From positions 9,749 through 73,748 of the forward strand of contig JBIIZQ010000010.1 in the NCBI GenBank assembly GCA_044346175.1: DNA of 64,000 nt, in the 5' to 3' direction. The translations under genes were made by a program, and so were the position numbers. Source of the DNA: JBJTUH01 sp044346175 (GTDB taxonomy: Bacteria; Cyanobacteriota; Vampirovibrionia; Vampirovibrionales; JAJTHC01). Positions 52,804 through 62,443 of the stretch are shown here, one piece after another; position 1 is the first letter of the stretch, and every line of letters begins with the position of its first letter. The notes under the pieces were generated by a model. The model did no database searches. It was given only the letters and a program-made list of their open reading frames with translations, and was not told the origin of the DNA.

Positions 52804-53991
52804 ATGTTAGCCGCCTACAACGCCCTCCCTTCATTCAGCACGCATAGTACGGCGCTTTACTACGTACAAAACAAACCCAAGCCGAGTCCCTTAAGCGAGC
52901 ATGTGGTTCATGAATCCTCTGGAGAAGGAGAAAAAGCTGATGCTCCGAAAACCGACTCGCCGTCTGGTACCTCTCTTGACACTCACAAAGAAAATATTGC
53001 ACCTTCTCAACGTCATAAAAGCACTTCTAACACAGCTATGTCTCAGCATTTTGAGACTGAAGAGGCTCTCAAAGCCCATCTTATAGAGACCAACCCTATG
53101 CTTCATGGTCTGACACGCTTCATCGGATATTTAGACGAAATCTATGAGGCAAGTATTGGTACTTTGGCGAGCGGTATGTCGTTTTACAACCGTGGGATTT
53201 TAAAGGCAACGCCTGAAAAAATTAAACAAGCGATGGTCGGCAAGACCGTACAAGGGCTTGACATGGAAAGTAATTATGCGGGTTACGTCGACAAGCTTTT
53301 CCCTTCCCAACTAAAGCTATTATCCTTCCTCAACACCGCAGTCTATGCACTGTCGAATGTCTATTGCATGGGCGATAGTGCTGTAACAGGCTACCGTGGT
53401 TATAAGCAACTCAAAAAGCAAGCCCAAGCCCAAAAAATGCAACATGCCGAAGAGGGTACAGCAAAAGCTCATGAAAAAACAGATAAAAACCTTGAACGAC
53501 GGGCGGTTGCCAAAGGCGTTCAGTTAACGTTTGGACAATATGTTTTTCATTACTTGGCAAGTTATACCTTACCGCCCTTAGTCATCCGAGATATTGTCTA
53601 TAAAAATATCAAATGGCTTGGGGATACCGCATTAAAATCAGCCCCACCCGCCATAAAACAGAAGGCCTCCACCATCGACACAGTAATATCCATGAGTGCC
53701 ACCTTGGCGAGCGTGGCTTCCATGCCCGTTGTCGCCAAATACCTTGACCCCATGTGTGAAAAATTTGCAGAGGAATGCTTCTACCGTCCCACCAACAAAC
53801 TTCTTGATGTTTGGCTGCCCACAGGGAAACGTACCGCTCAGCCTCAAGCACATCCAAAAGAAAAAGAAGACGTTTCCGAAAAGCCACATGCTCAAACGAA
53901 AGCTCATGATGAATCTAAAATTCATTTCCAAGGAGAGCCTTCCAGTATGTTAATGAAAACCCTCGCAACCTCCTTAACACCTCAAACTTAA
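52804..53991 (+). CDS. MTP18/MTFP1-like membrane protein
   Basis: 395 residues from ATG 52804; AAGAGG lies six bases upstream. After a disordered N-terminus (1-85), the protein keeps the order of segments in mitochondrial fission process protein 1: LTRFIGYLDEIYEA (human RYLGYANEVGEAF), LNTAVYALSNVYCMGDSAVT (WLSYGVASSYVLADAI), LTFGQYVFHYLASYTLPPL (DTFVWQALASVAIPGF) and LASVASMPVVAKYLDPMCEK (LGLLTIPIIIHPIDRSVDF). A ~60-residue insert separates the first two. The match is by eye and spans the whole human protein. Four or so membrane segments, no signal peptide. Role unknown; alternatives are convergent membrane composition. Confidence 0.55.
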   Translation: MLAAYNALPSFSTHSTALYYVQNKPKPSPLSEHVVHESSGEGEKADAPKTDSPSGTSLDTHKENIAPSQRHKSTSNTAMSQHFETEEALKAHLIETNPMLHGLTRFIGYLDEIYEASIGTLASGMSFYNRGILKATPEKIKQAMVGKTVQGLDMESNYAGYVDKLFPSQLKLLSFLNTAVYALSNVYCMGDSAVTGYRGYKQLKKQAQAQKMQHAEEGTAKAHEKTDKNLERRAVAKGVQLTFGQYVFHYLASYTLPPLVIRDIVYKNIKWLGDTALKSAPPAIKQKASTIDTVISMSATLASVASMPVVAKYLDPMCEKFAEECFYRPTNKLLDVWLPTGKRTAQPQAHPKEKEDVSEKPHAQTKAHDESKIHFQGEPSSMLMKTLATSLTPQT

Positions 53992-54036
53992 GTCGTGCAA
54001 GCACTGTAAACACAAACAAGGCAATCGCAGACAGGC

Positions 54037-54137
54037 GTAGGGGAGGGTTTGAAACCCTCCCGTTAGGGTTTGTTTGTGTATGACGTTTGTCGTTTGTACG
54101 TTGGGTTTTTGCGGGAGGGTTACAAACCCTCCCCTAC
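54037..54137. repeat. family A nested palindromic repeat
   Basis: GTAGGGGAGGGTTTGAAACC-type arm and GCGGGAGGGTTACAAACCCT-type arm separated by about 48 bases; the spacer contains TGACGTTTGTCGTTTG. Confidence 0.85.
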
Positions 54138-54154
54138 ATTGCTGATACGGCATG

Positions 54155-54187
54155 CCCTCTGGATTCCGACCTACGTCGGAAGGACGG
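54155..54187. repeat. family B palindromic repeat
   Basis: CCCTCTGGATTCCGACCTAC then GTCGGAAGGAC; reversed orientation relative to 32844. Confidence 0.75.
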
Positions 54188-54369
54188 TGTAAGGTATCAT
54201 ACGATTGCACTGTAAAAACAAAGCCAAGGCTTGTCAAAAGCATAGAACTCAACCAAAATAAAACAAATGGGATAGAGGATACGTCACGATGCTCCTCCAT
54301 CTGTTTGCCCTGTTGGTTTTAAATGTTACTTGTCTTCTGTACCTGTGACGGAAAGTGCTTCTCAGCCTC

Positions 54370-57300
54370 ATGATGCTTCGCTCCCCTCTATTCACCACAT
54401 TTACTTATCCTCACATTGCGTCAATACGCTTAACGGGAGCCATACTGGTGTTAGTGGGCTTATCTCTCAGATTAGGATGCATGCCCCATCAAGAAGCACA
54501 CGCACAAGCACTCTCCACAACACAGCCCATGACGGTGACAGTGCCACATGCCAATAGCGCACAGCCTCACACGCCCACCCTAACCAAGCTTGCAAGCCAT
54601 CCTTTACAAGGGGGGCTTACTTTAGTCCATGCTACTTTATCGAACGGACATCAGATTTTTGTCATCCAACGCCCTGGGGTGCCTGTGATGACACTTGATA
54701 CATGGGTAGCGACAGGTTCAAAGCATGAAATACCCGAAAACAACGGGGTTAGCCATTTTTTGGAACACCTTTTATTCAAAGGCACTGAGAGTTTTGCCCC
54801 TCGTGTCATTGATAATGACTGGGCAAACAAAGGCATTACCTTTAATGCCGCCACCAGTAAGGACTTTACCCATTATTACCAAGTAATGCCTTCCGTACAT
54901 TTTACAACAGTTTGCAAACAACATGCTGAAATGCTCCTCAAAGCACGCATCCCTGTTGAAGAGTTAGACGCAGAACGTAAGGTCGTTCAGCAGGAGATTT
55001 CTCGTGCGTTGGATAACCCCATGGCACAACTCTTTAATGCCCTCTATGAACAACAATTTCCCAAACACCCCTATGCCCTCACGACACTAGGCCCGGCGAG
55101 CCTTATTGGCACCATTCCCCGAGAGCGTATCATGGCGTATTATCATCAGTGGTATCATCCTCAAAACTTCTACACGGTAGCCGTGGGCGACCTACCACCC
55201 CAAGAAGTCATCCAGCATATCCTACAAGGGTTTTATGGTGAAGAAGTAACCAGTAGGGTACAACGCCCCCTCCCTGAAGCCCAGAAAGACCCTCACTTTA
55301 ACCCTCAACTATCACCTCAAAGGGTTAAACTCTTGCCCCTACCTTCTCTAACCACAAGTACAGGTATTATTGCCTTACAAGGACCCTCTTACAAAACACC
55401 CTTACGGGAACGTCTTGCCCTTGAACTCGCCCTTAGCATCCTCAGTACACCCAAAACAGGAAAGCTTCATCGTGACTTTGTAGATAAAAGACGCTTAGCC
55501 GACAGCTTCAGCACAGGGGTTGACCTCAGTCGTGATGCCAGCTTACTGTACGCCTATTTTAAAACCCCTCAGACCCAAGCATTTGAAGCCATCATCCCCG
55601 CTCTAAACACGCATATGACCTCAATACTCAAAGAAGGATTTACCAAGGAAGAGGTCACCCGTGCCGTTCAGCAGGCGATTAAAACCCATGCCTTCTCCCA
55701 TGAATCCTCTGAAGCCATGGCGAACACCCTAGGGCAGATTCTCAGTACAGGCGGGGCATTAACAGACTACACCGAGTATCTCAATACCCTCAAAACCTTG
55801 ACCCCGCATGACCTCACCCAAGCTCTCAACACGTGGTGGCATCCTGAAAAAGCAAGCTTTACAGCCATCATACCAGCCAATACCTCTGAACCAGTCATGC
55901 TTCAAAGCCGTTTAACCACATTGCTTACAAATCAGGCAAACCCTCTTACTGAAACACCTGCACTAGAAACCTCTTGGCACCCCGAGACACCACGTTCAGA
56001 AGCCCCCTTACTTGCAGCGACAACATTTAGCCCCACAAATACACAAAGCCCTGAAAGCCCAGCAAAAACGCTACAAACGCTTTCAGACAAGCAAACAGCA
56101 CCCTCTAAAACACCCTCTACCCAAGCACAACTCAACCTCTATACACTCCCCTATGGTGCTACGGATACCCCCAATGCCTCACCACTTCAAACCAAGTCAC
56201 GAGGTAAACTCATTATCAAACAAATCTCAGGACTTGAAACAGTCTACCTAAAACTGTCCTTCAAGCCCAATCCTCATCAACAAACGCTTTGGACACAAAC
56301 GTCTGGACAACGTCAACTGTTGAGTCAAACACTCACTGAAGCCACCCATCAACACAGCCCCGAGGCACTCCAAGCATGGATGCAATCCGAAGGCTTAAAC
56401 GTCGCAGTAAGTGCAGATGATGATGCACTTACGCTCACCTTAAGCAGCGTAAAGGAAAGCCTTCCTGAGTTACTGAAACTTGGAGAAGCCCTCATGCGTC
56501 GTCCTTTGTTTCCGCAAGATGCGTTACATCGAGAATGGCAACAATTACGAACAGGACTCATGGCAGTAGGGGAACGACCTTCTTCCCAATTGTTTGATAC
56601 CTTTACAGAAACTTTCTATACAGCAGAAAGTCCCTACGGACAAAGTGCCAAAAGGTTACTCGAACAACTTAAAACCACGCCCTCCCAAAAAGACCTTACC
56701 CACTACTGGCATATGCTCCGAACCCATAGCCCTGTCACAGCAGTGGCAATAGGCGATTTGTCCGTAGCTGAGCATGTTTCACTACAACGCCATATGAGTC
56801 AATGGATAACGCCACAAACCATGCCCAAGGCTCGTAAAGTCATTGTCTCCTTGCGTTCAAAAAAGCAAGCTCAACAAGTGCCATGCCCTCCTTTAGGCTC
56901 AGGCACCCACAGTACACTAACGACCTCTCAAGAGGTTATCGTATCACGAGATAAACAAGCCGACACATGGGTACTTCAGGCCCGTGCAGTACCCGGGCTT
57001 GAAGTACTGAAAAAAGGCAAAATGGATGCTGAAGTACGCTTTGCACTTGCTGTGAGGGTTCTCAATGCCATTCTTGGCGATGGCATGAACAGCCGTTACT
57101 TTGTAGAATTACGTGAGAAGCAGGGGCTTGCCTATGAAGTGGGCGGCTTCCAAGAACTCCACAACGCACAAGGTACTTGGGTCTCCTACATTGGCACGAC
57201 ACCTGAACATGAAGCCACCGTGAAAGAGGGTTTCCAAAAAGAACTCCAACGTATTGCCGAAGGCGACTTTACCGATAAAGTACTAGAAGATGCCAAACAA

Positions 57301-57525
57301 AAGCTCATGGGGAGCTTTATCGTTAGGCATGAGTCTCCTGAAGCACAAGCCTCCTATCTTGGACTGTATGAAATGGCAGGCGTAGGCGCTGGATTTGATA
57401 CCCTCTACCCAGAATGGCTCACCACAGTGACCCGTGAAGAACTACAGCAAGCAGCCCAAACTTTAACCAAAGCCCCTATGCTAACGGTGGTTGTGCGTCC
57501 GAAACCCTCTAAAGCATCTTTGTGA
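54370..57525 (+). CDS. fused M16 zinc metalloprotease (active + inactive halves)
   Basis: About 1051 residues from ATG 54370 (a GTG at 54355 and ATG 54373 are alternatives). The N-terminus is hydrophobic (TGAILVLVGLSLRLGC) and probably an export signal; the lipobox is poor. The first M16 domain has the zinc motif HFLEH (H129, E132, H133) and downstream ELDAERKVVQQEI with the third ligand. The second half has the M16 fold without HxxEH and keeps the R/Y element YFVELREKQGLAYEVGG. It resembles PqqL-type or fused processing-peptidase pairs. Probably degrades peptides outside the cytoplasm. Confidence 0.92.
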   Translation: MMLRSPLFTTFTYPHIASIRLTGAILVLVGLSLRLGCMPHQEAHAQALSTTQPMTVTVPHANSAQPHTPTLTKLASHPLQGGLTLVHATLSNGHQIFVIQRPGVPVMTLDTWVATGSKHEIPENNGVSHFLEHLLFKGTESFAPRVIDNDWANKGITFNAATSKDFTHYYQVMPSVHFTTVCKQHAEMLLKARIPVEELDAERKVVQQEISRALDNPMAQLFNALYEQQFPKHPYALTTLGPASLIGTIPRERIMAYYHQWYHPQNFYTVAVGDLPPQEVIQHILQGFYGEEVTSRVQRPLPEAQKDPHFNPQLSPQRVKLLPLPSLTTSTGIIALQGPSYKTPLRERLALELALSILSTPKTGKLHRDFVDKRRLADSFSTGVDLSRDASLLYAYFKTPQTQAFEAIIPALNTHMTSILKEGFTKEEVTRAVQQAIKTHAFSHESSEAMANTLGQILSTGGALTDYTEYLNTLKTLTPHDLTQALNTWWHPEKASFTAIIPANTSEPVMLQSRLTTLLTNQANPLTETPALETSWHPETPRSEAPLLAATTFSPTNTQSPESPAKTLQTLSDKQTAPSKTPSTQAQLNLYTLPYGATDTPNASPLQTKSRGKLIIKQISGLETVYLKLSFKPNPHQQTLWTQTSGQRQLLSQTLTEATHQHSPEALQAWMQSEGLNVAVSADDDALTLTLSSVKESLPELLKLGEALMRRPLFPQDALHREWQQLRTGLMAVGERPSSQLFDTFTETFYTAESPYGQSAKRLLEQLKTTPSQKDLTHYWHMLRTHSPVTAVAIGDLSVAEHVSLQRHMSQWITPQTMPKARKVIVSLRSKKQAQQVPCPPLGSGTHSTLTTSQEVIVSRDKQADTWVLQARAVPGLEVLKKGKMDAEVRFALAVRVLNAILGDGMNSRYFVELREKQGLAYEVGGFQELHNAQGTWVSYIGTTPEHEATVKEGFQKELQRIAEGDFTDKVLEDAKQKLMGSFIVRHESPEAQASYLGLYEMAGVGAGFDTLYPEWLTTVTREELQQAAQTLTKAPMLTVVVRPKPSKASL

Positions 57526-57622
57526 TGTAGGTATCCATGCCCTCATGCTTAACCCTGCATCCAGTTGAGACAAAGCACTTAACGAGGATTCCCCTCATAG
57601 ATACACAGGCAGAAAGTCTGGC

Positions 57623-58828
57623 ATGCACGACCCTTGGCTCATTCCTAAACCCTCATGGTTTGACCCCCTCCTTCGTACGGGGTGGCAGACCCCTTGGGGT
57701 CGTTGGCTTATACTCGCTGAGGGTTCTGGAGAAAAACGCTGGAAATGGTTTTTCAGTGTTTTTATGGTCGCTGTGGGGTTTCAGCTTCTGGGTATCGCCT
57801 TCGTTCTACTCCTAAAAAGCATGAGTCTAAATCCCCCAAAAGCATTAACCCCTTGGCTCCTTGAAAGTATTGCAGGACATCCTCAGTGGGGATATACCTT
57901 AGCGAGGACGTGTCATCAGCAAGCTAAAACATCCTTTGAATGGCAACAATGTAAAGTATGGCTAGACAAAAACAGCCTCAATCAACACCATAAGACCTTC
58001 GCACTCCTTGCAGAATACTATGAAATGGGCTACGCAGGGGAAGCTTCTGCCAGTAAAGCCTTAGGTTATTACCGTCTTGCCGCAGAAGGTGGTGAAGCCA
58101 CCGCCGCCCTAAGACTCGGGCAAGCCTTCCTCATGGGACAAATGGGTGCAAGTCGTCACCCCAGTATGGCACTCCATTGGTTTGAGACCGCTCAAAAACT
58201 GGGGAATCCCGAGGCAGCCTTAAACGTAGGGAGCCTTTACTACTATCGTCTTGTCATGCCACATGCCACAAACACATTGGGTAAGGCTGTCCAAGCTTGG
58301 AGCGATGCTGCGAAAGGGGGGTCTATTGATGCCGTAAAGCACCTCACGCATTACTTTGACCCACACACACCGAGCCGTGTCATTCACCCTAGAGGACTTG
58401 ACATACAAGCCGAGAATCCTCATGAGGCCCTGAAATGGTACCAAGTAGGGGCATTGTATCATGACCTTGAAGCGATGTGGCATCTTCATCTCAAACTCAA
58501 ACAGCATCAACCAAGTGCTACATCCCGCCTGCAAGCACAAGCTTGGCTTAATGCCGCTGCATGGGAAGGCTTAGGCAAAGCTCAATACACACTGGCACAC
58601 CAAGCGATGACGCAACATAACCTTAAAGAGGCCTATGTATGGGCTTCCCTTGCCGTTGCCCATGGTGAACGGCAAGGTTATAGTTTAAAACAAACTCTTG
58701 AGCAGACTCTCAAACAGAACCCCGCACAATGGCAACAAGTTCTTGAATCCTACCGCCAAAGATTTACCACCATTTACCAACGCATCCAAAGCATTAAAGC
58801 ACTACAGGAAGAAACCAAAAGCTCCTAA
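57623..58828 (+). CDS. membrane-anchored Sel1-repeat protein
   Basis: 401 residues. A single helix near residues 40-62 (FFSVFMVAVGFQLLGIAFVLLL) follows a basic, Trp-rich N-terminus. Sel1 units follow: LLAEYYEMGYAGEASASKAL, LRLGQAFLMGQM, AALNVGSLYYYR, KWYQVGALYH and TLAHQAMTQHNLKEAYVWAS. It is likely a scaffold exposed on one side of the membrane. In the same direction as the M16 gene, 97 bases downstream. Confidence 0.8.
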   Translation: MHDPWLIPKPSWFDPLLRTGWQTPWGRWLILAEGSGEKRWKWFFSVFMVAVGFQLLGIAFVLLLKSMSLNPPKALTPWLLESIAGHPQWGYTLARTCHQQAKTSFEWQQCKVWLDKNSLNQHHKTFALLAEYYEMGYAGEASASKALGYYRLAAEGGEATAALRLGQAFLMGQMGASRHPSMALHWFETAQKLGNPEAALNVGSLYYYRLVMPHATNTLGKAVQAWSDAAKGGSIDAVKHLTHYFDPHTPSRVIHPRGLDIQAENPHEALKWYQVGALYHDLEAMWHLHLKLKQHQPSATSRLQAQAWLNAAAWEGLGKAQYTLAHQAMTQHNLKEAYVWASLAVAHGERQGYSLKQTLEQTLKQNPAQWQQVLESYRQRFTTIYQRIQSIKALQEETKSS

Positions 58829-58838
58829 CCAGCATGTT

Positions 58839-59882
58839 TTAAGCAGGATGTTTAACGGCAAACGTACATAAAAGTTCTCGGATAAGTTTCGCACTTGCCA
58901 CGGTGGAGGCACCTGAAGCGTCGTAGTGAGGGGCAAGTTCAACCAAATCCATCCCCACCACATTCAGGTTTGCAAACACTTTAAACCAAGCAAGCACTTG
59001 TTGAAAGGTCAACCCAGGCGGCTCGGGCGTACCTGTTCCTGGCATGACAGAAGGGTCAAGACAATCGACATCAAACGTCAAGAAAACAGGACGGTCTGCT
59101 AATTTAGCAAGTACCATCGACAGGCGTTCAGGAGAGGTGACTTCCACACTCCAGAGATGGTTGTTTGCCTTGGCGGTATCCATCCAATCAAACTGGTCAG
59201 GCGTTCCCGCACGAATACCCACTTGTACAATTCTGTTTTCAGGACGAAGGGCAGGCTCATCTGAGCTATTTTTCGCCTGCATGACATCGGCAATGCGTCG
59301 CACCACGGTACCATGAGACAAGCTTTCCCCAAACAGCTCTTGTGCTAAATCCCCATGGGCATCAAAATGCAGGAGGGCCAAGTCAGGATACTGCTCAAGA
59401 TAGGCTTCTACCGTAGGGAGCGTGATGAGATGTTCGCCACCTACACCAAACCAAAGTTTGCCCATCGCAAGGGTCTCTTTCACCAATGCCTGAATATGTG
59501 CAAGACTCAGCGTACGGTTTCCCATAGGCAACTCAAGCTCGCCCGCATCATAAAAAAGGGCATCATCCAAGCTAGTCTGCGTATGAGGTGAATAGCATTC
59601 AATCCCCCAAGAAGCTTCCCGAATGGCGGAGGGTGCAAACCGACTTCCTGGCCTGTAGGAACATGTACCATCATACGGAACCCCTACCAAAAGCCACTTA
59701 GCAGTATCCCATGAAGACTGGGAAGCCATCCAGATAGGTCGTTGTACTTTCCAAAATCCTGAAGTATCTGGCAGTGCTTGACAAGTATGACCACTCACCG
59801 CAGCAGGTTCCAAAGAAACCTCAGCATTCAAATAAACGGGTGCTACAGCCGTCATCACAGGGTTGTCCATCAAAACAGTCAT
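58839..59882 (-). CDS. speB: agmatinase
   Basis: Ureohydrolase converting agmatine to putrescine and urea. Two-Mn site motifs: GVGGEHL, LLHFDAHGDL and FLTFDVDCLDPSVMPGTGTP. The substrate-loop segment VGVPYDGTCSYRPGSRFAP is typical of agmatinases. Length 347 includes an extra N-terminal ~40 residues. Lies 24 bases after speE on the same strand, so one polyamine operon. Confidence 0.94.
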   Translation of the reverse strand: MTVLMDNPVMTAVAPVYLNAEVSLEPAAVSGHTCQALPDTSGFWKVQRPIWMASQSSWDTAKWLLVGVPYDGTCSYRPGSRFAPSAIREASWGIECYSPHTQTSLDDALFYDAGELELPMGNRTLSLAHIQALVKETLAMGKLWFGVGGEHLITLPTVEAYLEQYPDLALLHFDAHGDLAQELFGESLSHGTVVRRIADVMQAKNSSDEPALRPENRIVQVGIRAGTPDQFDWMDTAKANNHLWSVEVTSPERLSMVLAKLADRPVFLTFDVDCLDPSVMPGTGTPEPPGLTFQQVLAWFKVFANLNVVGMDLVELAPHYDASGASTVASAKLIRELLCTFAVKHPA

Positions 59883-59906
59883 CCTATAAAAGGTATCCTT
59901 TCAACA

Positions 59907-60845
59907 TTAAACACCTGCCAAGGCTTCAGTAACCACCATAGGGGGTGTTTCCTGCAAAGTAGCACATGCAAGCTTTTGCAACTGATTCGGCAATACAAAC
60001 ATCGCTTGGTGCATGGCACGATGATAATATCTGGTTTTAGTTTCAATCTCCGTAAGCAATGCGGGTACATCCTCACGAGCGACACAGGGAAGGGTTGGGT
60101 TAATCGCCTGTTTGCAAGCCATCGTCCAAGCCCAATAACCGCCTGGGTAAGTAGGAATAGGGGCAACATAAGGAAAGACATGCTCAAACTGGCTACGGAC
60201 TTTAACGAGTACCTTCCGCCATTGTTCTGTCAAGGCATAGGGGGCATCGCTTTGGCATACCATGATACCGTCTTCCGTCAAGATACGACGCACATTGCCG
60301 TAAAACGCACGTGTGAAAAGCCCCTCACCAATAGAGACAGGGTCAGTGGAGTCCACAATGACGACATCAAAAGTAGCATCGGCTGCTTGAGCCACATACG
60401 CCACAGCATCTTCAAACTTCAAGGTGACACGGGGGTCTTCCACTTTACTGGCAATCCCTGGCAAATGCTCTTGAGAAACCCGTACAACCCGCTCATCAAT
60501 TTCACACAACACGACTTCCTCTACGCTAGGGTGTTTCAATACTTCACGAATCACCCCACCATCACCACCACCCACAATTAAGACCCGTCGGGCAGGACGG
60601 GGCAATGCAAACAAGGGCGTGTGAGAGATGACCTCATGGTAAGTGGTTTCATCTTTTTCTGTGGTCATGATACACCCATCAAGCAAAAGCATACGCCCCA
60701 TCGCTTGGGTACGCACCACATCAATACGCTGAAAAGGACTTTGTTCCGTGTGGAGGGTATCGAGTACTCGGTAAGTGACTCCAAAGCCTTTGGTCTCATC
60801 TCGTTCTGTTACCCACAAGTCTAAGTGTGAACCCATGGTCATCAT
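59907..60845 (-). CDS. speE: spermidine synthase
   Basis: 312 residues. Aminopropyltransferase using decarboxylated SAM and putrescine. Motifs: FQRIDVVRTQAMGRMLLLDG, HEVISHTPLF, VLIVGGGDGGVIREVLKH and VVIVDSTDPVSIGEGLF. With agmatinase downstream it makes a two-step polyamine unit (agmatine to putrescine to spermidine); a SAM decarboxylase is not seen in the window. Confidence 0.95.
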   Translation of the reverse strand: MMTMGSHLDLWVTERDETKGFGVTYRVLDTLHTEQSPFQRIDVVRTQAMGRMLLLDGCIMTTEKDETTYHEVISHTPLFALPRPARRVLIVGGGDGGVIREVLKHPSVEEVVLCEIDERVVRVSQEHLPGIASKVEDPRVTLKFEDAVAYVAQAADATFDVVIVDSTDPVSIGEGLFTRAFYGNVRRILTEDGIMVCQSDAPYALTEQWRKVLVKVRSQFEHVFPYVAPIPTYPGGYWAWTMACKQAINPTLPCVAREDVPALLTEIETKTRYYHRAMHQAMFVLPNQLQKLACATLQETPPMVVTEALAGV

Positions 60846-61120
60846 CGTAGTCCGTACCCCTTTTTTGGTCTTAGGTTTTAATCAACGTTATCGGTTTTTA
60901 AAGACACCTTTTCAAGCATGAGTCATACGCAATGGTATCTCTTGAGTTAATAGCATCTTTTTAATGGTAAGGCGAAGCCTTGTTGTTCTCTATTTAACCC
61001 CCAAATTGAAACACAAACCGCCACAGCACTCAAGTAAAACATCACCCAAGGAGGGGTTACTTTCATTTTTTTATGGCAAAAATAATAAGCACTCGTAGTG
61101 AAACACCCGCACGCTAGGCA

Positions 61121-61945
61121 TTAACAAAATAACAAGGTCAGTGCCAAAACGTACACACAGAGTTGCAAGCGTTTTAAATGCTCGGGCTGCCAAACAGACA
61201 TCCATCGTCCGCCTAATCTTGCCCCTAAAAAACTCCCAAGCAGTGCATAGGGTAATACCTGCCATGGCATCGCCCCCGCAAGTGCTTTACCCACAGCCGT
61301 ACTGAAAGTAGTGAATGCCATTAAAGCACTCCCCGTAGCAATAGCATATTTTAAAGGGAGCTGACCCACCGTCCATAACAAGGGGTTCATAAAAAAAGCA
61401 CCTCCCACCCCAAGCGTACCAGAGAGCGTACCAATCGCTGCAGAACCTGTTAACATCACACCGCCCTTTTGCCACGTCCAAGCGGGAGGTTGTGTCGCAT
61501 CCTGATGAGGTTTTCTACGCCAAACCATAACAAAAGCAGAAAGAATAACACATCCAAGCAACGTTTTAACAACCCAAGCATCAAGTTTCACACTAAAGTA
61601 GGCAGCAGCAAGCGGAAACAGAAGACTCGTTATCGCCAAAGGAAGCACCCACGCCTTAAGCACAAAGCCTCCCTTACGATGTTGACGAAAGGCACTCAAA
61701 CCCGCCATGGCACCCTGTGCCGCCGAAAGTGCCGTGACTTGTGCAACAGGCATCAGTGGTAATGCAAGTAATTTAGGCAACCCCAGCAAAGCAGGTACAA
61801 TCATGAGTCCACCGCCAATGCCCAGTAACCCAGAAAGTACACCCGTCGAAAAAGCCACCGTAAAAACCAAGAGCGTAAAGGTAATATCACCTGAAAAGCT
61901 GGATAAGTCCGCCAATAAAGTCTCTAGCATCATGTTGCATACCAT
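61121..61945 (-). CDS. TauE/SafE-family sulfite/organosulfonate permease
   Basis: 274 residues, eight or so hydrophobic helices. The two half-repeats begin FSTGVLSGLLGIGGGLMIVP and AIGTLSGTLGVGGAFFMNPLL, the family signature. Start may be ATG 61945 or the tandem ATG near 61933. Substrate not determined. Confidence 0.9.
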   Translation of the reverse strand: MVCNMMLETLLADLSSFSGDITFTLLVFTVAFSTGVLSGLLGIGGGLMIVPALLGLPKLLALPLMPVAQVTALSAAQGAMAGLSAFRQHRKGGFVLKAWVLPLAITSLLFPLAAAYFSVKLDAWVVKTLLGCVILSAFVMVWRRKPHQDATQPPAWTWQKGGVMLTGSAAIGTLSGTLGVGGAFFMNPLLWTVGQLPLKYAIATGSALMAFTTFSTAVGKALAGAMPWQVLPYALLGSFLGARLGGRWMSVWQPEHLKRLQLCVYVLALTLLFC

Positions 61946-62101
61946 TTCATTATCATCATTATGCTTCTATGTTTAAGAATAAAGCTGTTTAACTTTATGA
62001 GTATGACGCAAATATGCACAAGAACATAAGAAGCAATTGATGGTCATTATGTTTGTTTATATAAATTATAATTCTTTTTATCAAGCAGAAGGTGAATCCT
62101 C

Positions 62102-62443
62102 ATGGTAAAACTCGCTCAATACTTGCCTCGTATGCAACAAGGCTTTCAAGAAAGCCTACAAAAGGCACAGCAAGCTGTACACACTCGCTATAGCAGTGGT
62201 AGAAGACTATTCACACAAGCCAGTATGGAAACCAAATACCGCTTAGCCCAGAACGAGATAGGACGAGGGGTAAGTGTCATTAAACTATCACGATATACAA
62301 CGCCCGAAGATGCTGAGCACATCCTCAACACGCCCAACGTATTAAAGACCAGCAAAGCCGTATGCGAGGGATGCGTACACCTCAAATTGAAATTGAAGGA
62401 GGGAACCTCCCAAAGCTCAAAGTCAAAGGCGGCAATATCCTAG
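62102..62443 (+). CDS. N-terminal part of a pentapeptide-repeat protein, frame-shifted
   Basis: 113 residues in frame from ATG 62102 (GAAGG seven bases upstream). The segment EIGRGVSVIKLSRYTTPEDAEHIL is homologous to the same region of the gene at 63453 (GIGKGVGTIHLSSFSTAKDAQSIL). In the paralogue this domain continues into TPKIQIKNADL; here the continuing match TPQIEIEGGNL is in the -1 frame from about 62362. The last 30 residues in this frame are probably not meaningful. Confidence 0.6.
   Translation: MVKLAQYLPRMQQGFQESLQKAQQAVHTRYSSGRRLFTQASMETKYRLAQNEIGRGVSVIKLSRYTTPEDAEHILNTPNVLKTSKAVCEGCVHLKLKLKEGTSQSSKSKAAIS

Larger units (their letters stand above)
53992..54369. other. intergenic region with both repeat families
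   Basis: Family A complete copy at 54037-54137 and family B at 54155-54187, almost adjacent. No gene. Confidence 0.7.

Noticed and set aside
62340..62400. Programmed -1 frameshift in the pentapeptide gene
   Set aside because: No slippery heptamer (such as A AAA AAG) or downstream hairpin is visible near the junction.
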